A DNA stretch of 18,376 nt from Planctomycetaceae bacterium (lineage in GTDB: Bacteria; Planctomycetota; Planctomycetia; Pirellulales; Thermoguttaceae). The translations under genes were made by a program, and so were the position numbers. The stretch lies in NCBI GenBank assembly GCA_015062085.1, contig SUVI01000073.1, positions 1 through 18,376 of the forward strand. Direction: 5' to 3'. Under the pieces are notes generated by a model. The model saw nothing but the letters and a program-made list of their open reading frames with translations. It did not search any database and was not told where the DNA came from. Positions 8,407 to 15,933 of this stretch are shown in pieces (the first letter of the stretch is position 1; the number at the start of each line of letters is the position of its first letter).

Positions 8407-8450
8407 ACTGCAAAGGAACTGGGGGACGAATGGTCCCGTTCCTCTGCAGT
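8407..8450 (-). terminator. Long stem-loop between the phosphohexomutase and DUF486 genes
   Basis: Outer stem ACTGCA with TGCAGT (8407-8412, 8445-8450), one mismatch, a 6-bp stem AGGAAC with GTTCCT (8414-8419, 8438-8443), then GGGAC with GTCCC (8423-8427, 8433-8437) around a 5-base loop, with a TGG bulge. On the minus strand it is followed only by a short T tract (TATTTT). It may therefore be a partial terminator, an attenuator or an mRNA-end stabiliser rather than a strong intrinsic terminator. Confidence 0.5.
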
Positions 8451-8474
8451 TCATGGTGTGGAAATGAGTGGGGA

Positions 8475-9923
8475 TCAGTAGGCTTTCGCCAACTTGACGA
8501 CCGCCTTGCAGATCTTGTCCGCCTCTTTCTTTGTCGGAGCCTCCGCAAAGATGCGTACGATCGGCTCCGTGTTGCTCGGCCGAACGAGGAGCCAGCTGTT
8601 TTTCCACGCGAGACGCAGACCGTCCATTTCGTCCGTTTCCGCATCCTTGTACTTGGCGCGGATGTCCTCGTAAAGCGGCTCAAGGCAGTTTCTTGGTATC
8701 TCCGCCTTCGCTTTCGCCAGATAGTATTGCGGGAGTTCGTCAGCCAGTTCGCTCACCTTTTTCCCCGTCTTCGTCATCAGGTCAAGCACGAGAGCCATTC
8801 CGAGGAAACTGTCGCGCACGAGACCGACTTTCGGATGGATCGGTCCGCCGTTGCCTTCGCCTCCGAACAGGGCTCCAACTTCCAGCATTTTGTCCGCGAC
8901 GTTCGCTTCACCGACGGCACTCATGAAGTACTCCGCCCCGAAACGCTCCGCAATGTCCCGCGTCATCATGCTGGTGGAGCAGTTCGTCACGACGGGACCT
9001 TTTTTCCCGCTCTGGAAAAGATCGAGCGCACAGAGGGCGACCGTGCATTCCTCACCGATGTAGGTTCCGTCCTCCGCCAAGATCGCGAGCCGGTCCGCAT
9101 CCGGATCCTGGCAGAACCCGATGTCCGCCTGGTTTTCCGTCACGAGCGGACAGACCGACTTGAGATTTTCCGCCGTCGGCTCCGGCGTGTGCGCGAATTT
9201 TCCATCCGGCTTCTCTTTTGCATCGGTGAAGGTCAGCGTGCACCCCAGCGCTTTCATCAAGACCGGCGCAAGGACGCTTCCCGCACCGTGATTGGAGTCC
9301 AAAAGTACCTTGAACTTCCGCTTTTTGATCGCTTTCACGTCCACGAGCTTCAAAATCGCGTCAATGTGCGGTTTCTGGAAAACTGCGGGTTTTGGGAGCT
9401 GCGGCACATCGTCTTCGAGGGTCTCCTCATCTTCCGCCTCAGTTTTCGCTTCAAACTCGGAATTAATGGCGAATTCCTCCTCCTTCAGCGTCCTGTAAAA
9501 CCGTTTGACCCGCTCGCCGCTCTCTTTCGGAATGACTCGTCCCTCCTCGTTGAAGAGCTTCAGACCGTTCCACGGCTCCGGATTGTGGCTCGCAGTGATC
9601 ATGACCCCGGCAGGCGCTCCCAAGTGACGGATCATGAACCCCAGCGTCGGCGTGGCGGCAACTCCGATATTCAGGACCTTCACCCCTGCCGCACGGAAAC
9701 CTCGTTCCACTTCCTCCGCGATCCAGCCCCCGCTCTCTCTTCCATCCGCCGCGATGAGGACCGTCTTTCCTTCCAGCCCGCCAGTCTCACGATACTTGAA
9801 ACGCAGAAATTCCGCAAATGCAAAAACGTAGCACTGCACCACCTCCGGCGTCAAAGCGAATCCTGTCTGACCGCGAAGTCCGGAAACAGAAATGATCAAA
9901 GGAACGGTTTTCTTTTCTTTCAT
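8475..9923 (-). CDS. Phosphohexomutase (phosphoglucosamine/phosphoglucomutase/phosphomannomutase family)
   Basis: 482 aa, the usual length for the alpha-D-phosphohexomutase family. All four functional loops are present: TASHNP (110-115, phosphoserine S112), the metal loop DPDADR (273-278), the sugar-recognition loop GGEGNGG (354-360) and the phosphate-binding loop RPSNTEP (448-454). The family interconverts sugar 1- and 6-phosphates in the cytoplasm. The GEGNGG wording is closer to what I recall from archaeal-type phosphoglucosamine mutases than to standard bacterial GlmM (GEQSGH), so substrate is left open; glmM-like is the best guess. An acidic stretch (about 151-182) lies between the catalytic and metal domains. 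The start ATG has only a weak GGAA upstream. Probably first gene of the minus-strand run. Confidence 0.9.
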   Translation of the reverse strand: MKEKKTVPLIISVSGLRGQTGFALTPEVVQCYVFAFAEFLRFKYRETGGLEGKTVLIAADGRESGGWIAEEVERGFRAAGVKVLNIGVAATPTLGFMIRHLGAPAGVMITASHNPEPWNGLKLFNEEGRVIPKESGERVKRFYRTLKEEEFAINSEFEAKTEAEDEETLEDDVPQLPKPAVFQKPHIDAILKLVDVKAIKKRKFKVLLDSNHGAGSVLAPVLMKALGCTLTFTDAKEKPDGKFAHTPEPTAENLKSVCPLVTENQADIGFCQDPDADRLAILAEDGTYIGEECTVALCALDLFQSGKKGPVVTNCSTSMMTRDIAERFGAEYFMSAVGEANVADKMLEVGALFGGEGNGGPIHPKVGLVRDSFLGMALVLDLMTKTGKKVSELADELPQYYLAKAKAEIPRNCLEPLYEDIRAKYKDAETDEMDGLRLAWKNSWLLVRPSNTEPIVRIFAEAPTKKEADKICKAVVKLAKAY

Positions 9924-10089
9924 ATTTTTATTCCATGCGTTACGGAAAACGGAAGAAAATAGGGAAACAGTTGAATAAAAAAAGGTTCATCCGATAACTG
10001 CATACTCCATTCCACCACTGAAAACACCGAGAGATCCACAGAAAGACTCAGAAAGGAAACATGAAAAACATGAAAACACGAAAAACACG

Positions 10090-10173
10090 AAAAGATGCGA
10101 AATACACCCAAAGGCCGTTAAAAAATATTTTAACCCTTTCGTGTGTTTTCGTGTTCTCCGCGGAATTCGTGTC
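10090..10173 (-). repeat. Inverted repeat, left copy
   Basis: Read on the minus strand, this segment aligns with 11523-11605 read on the plus strand over about 84 bases at roughly three-quarters identity by hand. Shared stretches include gacacgaatt, acgaaag, ttaaaatattttt, aacg and atttcgcat. The two copies face each other across about 1.35 kb. Confidence 0.7.
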
Positions 10174-11114
10174 GAAATATTTCCCTCATCGGTATGATTC
10201 TGTGAAAATTCCGTGATCTCGACGGTAAGATCGCGAGCTGGACCGGTATACACTTGCCGGAAGAGCCATAAAATCGGCTAAAAATCAAGACGTGCTTTCA
10301 GTATTTCAGCCTGCAAGGGAACTTAGCGACCCGTAGTATTCGGTGTTTCACCTGCCAACGGCACATCGGCACCCACTGGGCGCAGGGAACATATTCCGAA
10401 ATGAAACTGCAAAAAGCCGGAAATAATGAAAGCACGTCACCTGGATGGTTTGAAATTTTTTGCGGTCTTTCTCCGCCCTGAAACCAACAAACAGTTACGT
10501 TTCTCTGAACGATCAATAAATAGTCAGGTTTTTGAAAATCTCCTGGGGTTAAAGGCATAAAATAGGAAAAAACCGATTTTTTGCCGGGATGCGATCTCTC
10601 AGCACCCCCTGAAACCAGGACCGGAACGAACTCGCTGGATCTTCATGCAGGACTCCTTTCGGAAACTGACACTCGGAAACGGACTCGGGATACTCGAGCT
10701 CTCACAGACGATCTGTCGACCTCCTTCAGCGTCTGAGAGTCAGGATCTGATCCAAATCTTCACAAACGACTAATTATCCGGGAGCCTTTCTTCTCCCAAA
10801 CGGACCGGACATTTCCAGCGGATCTGCCTGCGAAGTCAAATAAATCGCCGGTTTCCCGTGCATCAAAGATATATTGCAGGTAAATGGGAAATGACGCGGT
10901 TCGGACCTGAACTTCTGATGAAAAAGTCTCTCGTTTCGCCGCCATGCCGTAATTCGGCGTTTTTTCCGCTGCGCTGTCTGGCTGGGCCGCGCCCGGGATG
11001 GACCCACGCTCCCTGCGGGGAAACATTCGACCCGAAAAGGGAACTTCAGCGTCAGTGGACTGCGAAGGAATTTGAAAACGAGCAGAACGTTTTCATCCAT
11101 TTGTCGTTTCTATT

Positions 11115-11197
11115 ATTTTTATCGTCGGGATCTTGGCGATCCTCTTCTTTTTTTTCGAAAAAAAGAAAAAAATCGTCTCTCGTTCCACGATAAAAAT
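11115..11197. repeat. AT-rich nested inverted repeat
   Basis: ATTTTTATCGT (11115-11125) and ACGATAAAAAT (11187-11197) are perfect 11-bp inverted arms. Between them lies a near-perfect palindrome centred on TTCGAA (11147-11165, T8-CG-A7). Either DNA strand or its RNA could fold into a long hairpin. No function is assigned. Confidence 0.65.
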
Positions 11198-11289
11198 CGA
11201 TCATTAATATTTTGCCTGTTTTACCGTTCGTGCCCATTTTAACTTTATCGAAGAGCACCGGCGCCACAGTTTTTCTATCAACATATACA

Positions 11290-11317
11290 GTATTACACAA
11301 TTTTGCAAAAAAGTCAA
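11290..11317 (-). promoter_or_regulatory. Possible sigma70-type promoter in the spacer
   Basis: On the minus strand, TTGACT (11312-11317) is followed after 16 bases by TAATAC (11290-11295). The region is AT-rich, so chance matches are likely. No gene that I can support lies downstream. If active, it would make an RNA reading through the lower part of the spacer. Confidence 0.25.
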
Positions 11318-11522
11318 ATCCCAAAAGCGAAAATTTAGAGATTTTTTCCAATTTTTTTTTAATTTTTGCCAAATTTCTTCAAAACAAAGCGAAAAAGTAA
11401 ATTTTTAGGGCTCTTTCGGTGTGTGCGTATCGATCTAGGTTCCGATCTCACCACTGAGGCGCAGAAGAAACGCAGAAACCGACTGAAAAGAAAAAGAAGA
11501 AAAAAGTGAGGGAACGTGTCCT

Positions 11523-11605
11523 GACACGAATTTCACGAAAAAACCGAAAAGAGACGAAAGATTTAAAATATTTTTGAACGCCGTTTGGTGGATTTCGCAT
11601 TTTTT
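11523..11605 (+). repeat. Inverted repeat, right copy
   Basis: Partner of the segment at 10090-10173 in opposite orientation. It ends 21 bases before the -35 box of the polysaccharide deacetylase promoter. Confidence 0.7.
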
Positions 11606-11626
11606 CGCGTTTCCTTTCTTTCCCCC

Positions 11627-11655
11627 TTGACTTTCCGAATGGGAGCTGGTATATT
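11627..11655 (+). promoter_or_regulatory. Sigma70-type promoter of the polysaccharide deacetylase gene
   Basis: TTGACT (11627-11632), a 17-base spacer, and TATATT (11650-11655). Transcription would start near 11662, leaving a leader of about 87 bases before the ATG at 11749. Confidence 0.7.
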
Positions 11656-11748
11656 TGGAAACAGTGAGCGGAAAATGCCGGAATTTTACCGGCCCTGCCC
11701 AACTTGAAAATCCATCCCGACCTTTTGGAATCTGTTTTGAGGCACAAT

Positions 11749-13281
11749 ATGAAACGAATTTTTTTCACAAACCCGCTTGGCACGATTTTTTCGGTCCTGT
11801 TTGCCCTTCTGATCCTCCCCGTTTCTGCAGCGCCGGTTTCCGATGCGCTGATGCAGGAGCCGTCCGGACAGCGTTTTGTTTACGGTCTGGCACAGTATGA
11901 GCAGAATGTCGTTCTGGAATTCGCGACTCCGGAGGAAGCACAGGCGGCGGAACTCACGAAGCTGGAAATGCCGGTCGGCAAGACGCTTGCGGTGAGCGGA
12001 CGTTGGGACGATTCCAGCGGTGAGCACTATTTCATGTCGAAGACGATGGCGGAAAATGGATGGAAAGGGACGTTTTTCCTTAACAAATGTGACGAAAACT
12101 ACCTCAAAAACGTCGTCTCGCAGATCGTTTCGGACGGAAATTCCATCGGCGTGCACACACTGCGGCATCCGCATCTCGAGCAGGTCGTGCCGAACCGGAT
12201 GTTTGAAGAGATCCTGGGGAACCGGATCGATCTGGAGAGCAAAACGGACCAGTGTGCATCGACGTTCACTTTTCCGTATGGGCTGGGGCGCGATACGGAG
12301 GAGTCGCTGACGTTCGCGGCGGAACAGGGGGCCGCTCTGAAACGCTGCGGACTGCTCGGCGGGCCGGAGACGATCAACATGGCGGAGCGAATGGGTCTGA
12401 AGCCGGAGGAATTCGTTTCGCCGTACCGATTTGTGGCGGATGACCGAAACCCGAATCTGGAGACGTTTGAAAAAGGGTGGAAAAACGGCATCGCGCAGAT
12501 CGAAGCAGGCCGTTCGACCGTGGGACCGTACATGGCGCTGGGGACGCATTCCTGGCAGAGACACACGCACAAGGACGGGTTTGAGAGACTGAGCTGGATC
12601 TTGGCGACGCAGTCGGGAAAAAAGGAGATCTGGTACTGCACGTGCAATGAATTTACGGCCTGGCGTTTGAATTACGTTTGGGCTGAAGTCAGTGAGAAGA
12701 AAGTGGTTGGGAACCGCGCGGAGTTCACGATCCGCCGATTTGAGCCGCAGGAACTCGGAGCGGTCGTCGATCTTGGTCTGAAAGCAGTGCCGACGCCCCA
12801 AAAAGCGGAATGCGCGTGCGGAAAAACGCTGGAAATTACGGCAAATGGCGAGTTCATGCTTCCGAATGCTCCCGGTCAGACGCTCCCGGAAAAGATCGAC
12901 CGGATCGACAATCTGACGAATGCGCCGGCGGATCAGGCTGCGGAAAGTGCGGAATTTCCCGGTTTGCGGATCGGAGCGGAGATGGATATGGAGAAGAATG
13001 TCCTGACGGTCTTCCTCGCGAACGAGACCGGCAAAACGCTCACGGACGTCAAAGGCCAGGTCCGCCTCCCGCTGAAATGGAAAGGCGAGAAACCGAACTG
13101 GTTCGTCGAAAAGATCGAGTCGGGGAGTCAGGTGCTTTTGACGCTCGATCCGGGCGAAATGGAGACGGAGGCGCGTTTCGGAACGTACGATCTCCTGATC
13201 GATGTGCAGTGCGATTTTCGTCTGGATGAACAGACCGGGCGCATTCACAGTACGGTGACGGTCACTCAGCCGGCTCCGTAA
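11749..13281 (+). CDS. Secreted polysaccharide deacetylase (NodB-homology) family protein
   Basis: 510 aa. Residues 1-28 form a signal peptide: MKR, a hydrophobic core (IFSVLFALLILPV) and a likely cut at the SAA|P or VSA|A site. The NodB domain follows at about 75-290. Motif 1 is WDD (86-88; D87 base, D88 metal ligand, where most members have TFDDG). GTFFL is at 107-111. Motif 2 is HTLRH (136-140, metal ligands H136 and H140). Motif 3 is FPYG (175-178). The metal triad is thus complete. The family removes N- or O-acetyl groups from polysaccharides such as chitin, peptidoglycan or xylan; the substrate here is unknown. The C-terminal 200 residues look beta-rich and may bind carbohydrate, but I do not recognise them. 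The ATG at 11749 has GAGG 6 bases upstream (11739-11742) and starts the signal peptide, so it is preferred over an in-frame TTG at 11704. It is a single-gene unit with its own promoter. Confidence 0.88.
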   Translation: MKRIFFTNPLGTIFSVLFALLILPVSAAPVSDALMQEPSGQRFVYGLAQYEQNVVLEFATPEEAQAAELTKLEMPVGKTLAVSGRWDDSSGEHYFMSKTMAENGWKGTFFLNKCDENYLKNVVSQIVSDGNSIGVHTLRHPHLEQVVPNRMFEEILGNRIDLESKTDQCASTFTFPYGLGRDTEESLTFAAEQGAALKRCGLLGGPETINMAERMGLKPEEFVSPYRFVADDRNPNLETFEKGWKNGIAQIEAGRSTVGPYMALGTHSWQRHTHKDGFERLSWILATQSGKKEIWYCTCNEFTAWRLNYVWAEVSEKKVVGNRAEFTIRRFEPQELGAVVDLGLKAVPTPQKAECACGKTLEITANGEFMLPNAPGQTLPEKIDRIDNLTNAPADQAAESAEFPGLRIGAEMDMEKNVLTVFLANETGKTLTDVKGQVRLPLKWKGEKPNWFVEKIESGSQVLLTLDPGEMETEARFGTYDLLIDVQCDFRLDEQTGRIHSTVTVTQPAP

Positions 13282-13315
13282 AGGGAACCGCTGGCTCGCA
13301 GCCGGCAGGAAAACG

Positions 13316-13349
13316 AAAAAGCACGAGTCAGACCGGCCCGTGCTTTTTT
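13316..13349. terminator. Bidirectional intrinsic terminator between the deacetylase gene and ribBA
   Basis: A perfect 10-bp stem (AAAAAGCACG at 13316-13325 with CGTGCTTTTT at 13339-13348) encloses a 13-base loop. T-runs lie on both strands: TTTTTT at 13344-13349 for the + strand and TTTTT at 13320-13316 for the - strand. It sits between the convergent stops at 13281 and 13379 and can end transcription from both sides. Confidence 0.85.
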
Positions 13350-13378
13350 CTGCTTTTTTTATTGAGTTTTCATCCGGA

Positions 13379-14656
13379 TCAGTTGCCGCTTTCTTCGCAG
13401 CCGCAGCCGCAATTTTTCGGCTCAAGCCCCGGCCAGATGTGTCCCATTTTCTCGACTTTCGTCCGAATGTAGGCTTCATTGAACGGATTGATCTCTCCCA
13501 AAATGCGGACCTGCTCCGTGACGGTCAGATCGAAACTGTTGTAGATAAACGCGTCGACTTTCTTGGGATTGTTCGTCAGCAGGCGCATGTGCGTGATGCC
13601 GAGATCCTTCAGTATCTGCAGTCCTACACCGTAGTCGCGGCTGTCCGCACGATGTCCGAGCGCCAAGTTGGCCTCTACGGTGTCGAGGCCGTGTTCCTGC
13701 AGTTTGTACGCTTTGATCTTTTCGGCCAGTCCGATGCCGCGTCCTTCCTGCGGGAGGTAGATCAGGTATCCGTAGCCGTCTTCCTTCATTCTTTCGAGCG
13801 ATTTGATCAGCTGGTCGCCGCAGTCGCAGCGCAGGGAGCCGAGAAGGTCGCCGGTGAAGCAGGAAGAGTGCATGCGGACGAGCGGATTTTCCGCGATCTC
13901 TGCGTTTTTCGCGGTCTCTTTCGATCCGATCTGAATGACGACGGGCTCCATGCTTTCGTACTTGACTCCGTACGCGTAAATGTGTCCTGGACCGTACTTG
14001 GTCGGGAGGTTCGCGTCGGCGATGCGGTAGATGAGTTTCTCGCGGGAACGGCGGTAGCGGATGAGTTCTTCGATCGTCGAGTACTTCAAGTTGAACCGGT
14101 GCGCGATCTCGACCAGTTCATCACGCGACGCGCGGTTTCCGGACTCGTTGAGGATCTCGCAGCAGACGGCCGTCGGCGTCAGGCCCGCGACCTTCATCAG
14201 ATCAACGGAGGCTTCCGTGTGTCCCGCACGCCGCAGAACGCCGCCTTCTTTTGCGATGAGCGGGTAAATGTGACCGGGGCGGGTGAAGTCGGCAACTTTG
14301 GAATTCGGATCGGCAAGAGCTTTGATGGCGACGGCGCGTTCCTGTGCCGTGATCCCGGTCTTTGCCGTGATGTGGTCTACTGCGACTGTGAACTGGGTGG
14401 AGAGCGGCGCCGTGTTTTCACGGACCATTGGCTCAAGTTCCAGACGCTTGCAGTCATCCGGCAGCATTGGGACACAGACGAGTCCGCGTCCGTGCGTGAT
14501 GCAGAAATTCACCAGCTCCGGAGTCGCAAACTGAGCGGCAAAAATGAAGTCGCCTTCATTTTCGCGTTCTTCATCATCCATCATGATGACGATCTCACCT
14601 TTGGCCAAAGCGGCCGCCGTTTCGTCGATTGTTGAAAATTTCATGATTTTTTTCAT
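13379..14656 (-). CDS. ribBA: Bifunctional 3,4-dihydroxy-2-butanone-4-phosphate synthase / GTP cyclohydrolase II
   Basis: 425 aa fusion catalysing both entry steps of riboflavin synthesis. It makes DHBP from ribulose 5-phosphate and the pyrimidine precursor from GTP. The RibB part (1-210) shows DDEERENEGD (27-36), TRPGHIYPL (125-133) and HTEASVDL (146-153). The RibA part (about 215-405) shows the zinc cysteines of CFTGDLLGSLRCDC (C266, C277, C279), PQEGRGIGL (302-310), the AYxLQ...DTVEAN stretch and TNNPKK (361-366). All key residues appear intact. The end carries a short Cys-rich tail (NCGCGC, 415-420). Two in-frame ATGs (14656, 14644) are possible, neither with a clear Shine-Dalgarno site. 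It stands alone and is driven by the promoter at 14720-14747. Confidence 0.97.
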   Translation of the reverse strand: MKKIMKFSTIDETAAALAKGEIVIMMDDEERENEGDFIFAAQFATPELVNFCITHGRGLVCVPMLPDDCKRLELEPMVRENTAPLSTQFTVAVDHITAKTGITAQERAVAIKALADPNSKVADFTRPGHIYPLIAKEGGVLRRAGHTEASVDLMKVAGLTPTAVCCEILNESGNRASRDELVEIAHRFNLKYSTIEELIRYRRSREKLIYRIADANLPTKYGPGHIYAYGVKYESMEPVVIQIGSKETAKNAEIAENPLVRMHSSCFTGDLLGSLRCDCGDQLIKSLERMKEDGYGYLIYLPQEGRGIGLAEKIKAYKLQEHGLDTVEANLALGHRADSRDYGVGLQILKDLGITHMRLLTNNPKKVDAFIYNSFDLTVTEQVRILGEINPFNEAYIRTKVEKMGHIWPGLEPKNCGCGCEESGN

Positions 14657-14719
14657 GGAATGCTAAAAAAAGGAACTGCACCATCATTCTTTCGGGCAGC
14701 AGAACGGGATTTTCCCTCC

Positions 14720-14747
14720 ATTCTACCATAAATCGAAAAAATTTCAA
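14720..14747 (-). promoter_or_regulatory. Sigma70-type promoter of ribBA
   Basis: On the minus strand TTGAAA (14742-14747) and TAGAAT (14720-14725) are separated by 16 bases. The predicted leader is about 55 bases, too short for an FMN riboswitch, and no riboswitch-like conserved core was seen. Confidence 0.6.
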
Positions 14748-14778
14748 GAAGGGTGGGGAAAATTTCAGGCCCGCCAAA

Positions 14779-15933
14779 CTATTTTTTGTTCCGGAGCCAC
14801 TCGCTCACCACCCAGCCGACTCGTGCCGCGGAGAGCGGGGAGCATTTGTCCGGCGTGTCTTCGTGAGTGTGCCAGAATTCGTAGTCCAGGTCGATGATGT
14901 CCACGACCGGGATCTTGCCGAACTCGTAGAGGTACAGATGGTCATCCGTGATGAATGTGCCGATCTGCGGGACGAACTCACGCACGCCGAGCTGTTTCGC
15001 CGTGTTCCAGATCTCGCTCTGGATCATGCGGATACGCTGATTTTTGAAGGAAAAAGCTTCCTTCATCAGAAGAACGTCATGCTGCGTGACGAGATCCAGA
15101 AGAACGCCTGCCGTGTACGTGAATCCGCGTTTTGCCGGACTTTGGGAGGCATAGACCCGCCCGAAATATTCGGAACCCCAGCAGAATCGTTCATTGGGAA
15201 GAAGCTGTCGGCTGGGCCGGAACATGAATTCCTCGGCATCGAGCATCACGATGTCCACGCCGTAGCGGGTCTGCTCTTCTGCCAGAATTTTCGGAAGCTC
15301 CTTCGCCAGGACCATCAGAATGCCGATCCCGCCCGCATTGTCTTCGGCACCGACGAACGGAAGGTGCTGCATATGGATCGGATCTGCGGTCGGGATCGGG
15401 AGCGTGTCGTAGTGGGCGCAGAAAAGGATCCGCTCTTTCCGTTCCGGTCTCCAGCGGAAAATGAGATTCATCCCATCGACTTTTTGAGTCGGACTTCCGG
15501 GGTACGGAAACCGAAATGCCTGCTTTTGTACTTCTGCTCCGCATTGCGTGAAATGGCGGATCAGGTATTCCTGCTGCTTTTTCATCCCCTCAGACCCGGA
15601 CGGACGCGGCCCCATGGCGCAGAGTTCCGTCAGGTACTGATGCGCAAGCTGACCGTCAAACGGGATCTCTTCCAGCGGACGTTCTGCCGGGATCGCCGGT
15701 TTTTCGACTTCACGCTCTTCTTTACTCTCTTCCGAAGGACCCTCTTCCAAAGAACCAGAGACGGCATCTGTCCGGACGGTTTCCGCCTCATGGGAATTTT
15801 CAGCCGTGGACTGGGCGGAAAAACCGTTTCCTGAACCCGGATCCGTACCGGAAAACGGCATGAATGCAGGAAGCAGAAATCCGGCTAAAAGTCCGAGCGG
15901 AAGCAGGATGACGCACAAAAGTTTCTTTTTCAT
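14779..15933 (-). CDS. Membrane-anchored M28-family protein, glutaminyl-peptide cyclotransferase-like
   Basis: 384 aa. Residues 1-25 are a signal/anchor helix without a lipobox, and 28-90 a Ser/Glu-rich linker. The M28 domain (about 92-384) has FCAHYD (171-176), GAEDNAGG (195-202; zinc ligand D198), MLDAEE (230-235; E234 and E235), WGSEYFG (252-258), LLDL (278-281), TDDH (329-332) and FWHTHED (353-359; H355). The last three, with 'GxPVVDIID' between TDDH and FWHT, follow animal and bacterial glutaminyl cyclases rather than plain aminopeptidases. Glutaminyl cyclases turn N-terminal Gln into pyroglutamate. An aminopeptidase activity is the alternative. It should act outside the cytoplasmic membrane. 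The ATG overlaps the stop of the upstream BASS gene as ATGA (15930-15933), which suggests translational coupling. Confidence 0.85.
   Translation of the reverse strand: MKKKLLCVILLPLGLLAGFLLPAFMPFSGTDPGSGNGFSAQSTAENSHEAETVRTDAVSGSLEEGPSEESKEEREVEKPAIPAERPLEEIPFDGQLAHQYLTELCAMGPRPSGSEGMKKQQEYLIRHFTQCGAEVQKQAFRFPYPGSPTQKVDGMNLIFRWRPERKERILFCAHYDTLPIPTADPIHMQHLPFVGAEDNAGGIGILMVLAKELPKILAEEQTRYGVDIVMLDAEEFMFRPSRQLLPNERFCWGSEYFGRVYASQSPAKRGFTYTAGVLLDLVTQHDVLLMKEAFSFKNQRIRMIQSEIWNTAKQLGVREFVPQIGTFITDDHLYLYEFGKIPVVDIIDLDYEFWHTHEDTPDKCSPLSAARVGWVVSEWLRNKK

Larger units (their letters stand above)
9924..11626. other. Gene-poor, repeat-bearing spacer of about 1.7 kb
   Basis: No open frame here has recognisable domains, and the frames present are short, overlapping and compositionally odd. 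What can be seen: degenerate direct repeats beginning ccactga (10015, 11451); an 84-base segment and its diverged inverted copy (10090-10173, 11523-11605); an imperfect hairpin at 10699-10739; a GC-rich patch at about 10970-11020; and an AT-rich block (11100-11400) with long palindromes. The 'cacgaaaa' phrases are of a kind I associate with dispersed spacer repeats in bacterial genomes. No tRNA, tmRNA, RNase P or SRP RNA signature was recognised. Confidence 0.7.

Noticed and set aside
8430..9962. 510-codon open frame on the plus strand
   Set aside because: It is antisense to the phosphohexomutase, whose motifs are all intact on the other strand.
9920..10253. Small Phe/Val-rich minus-strand frames upstream of the mutase
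   Set aside because: They are direct translations of the cacgaaaa-type spacer repeats (FVFFVFSCFSCF) and have no coding signal.
11052..11372. 106-codon Lys-rich minus-strand frame
   Set aside because: It translates AT-rich palindromic spacer, with no domain and no ribosome site that I can support.
11686..13479. 597-codon open frame on the minus strand
   Set aside because: It is antisense to the signal-peptide-bearing deacetylase and crosses the two-way terminator.
13340..14635. 431-codon open frame on the plus strand
   Set aside because: It is antisense to ribBA, whose conserved residues are unmistakable.
14657..14778. FMN riboswitch upstream of ribBA
   Set aside because: The predicted leader is only about 55 bases and shows no FMN-element core.
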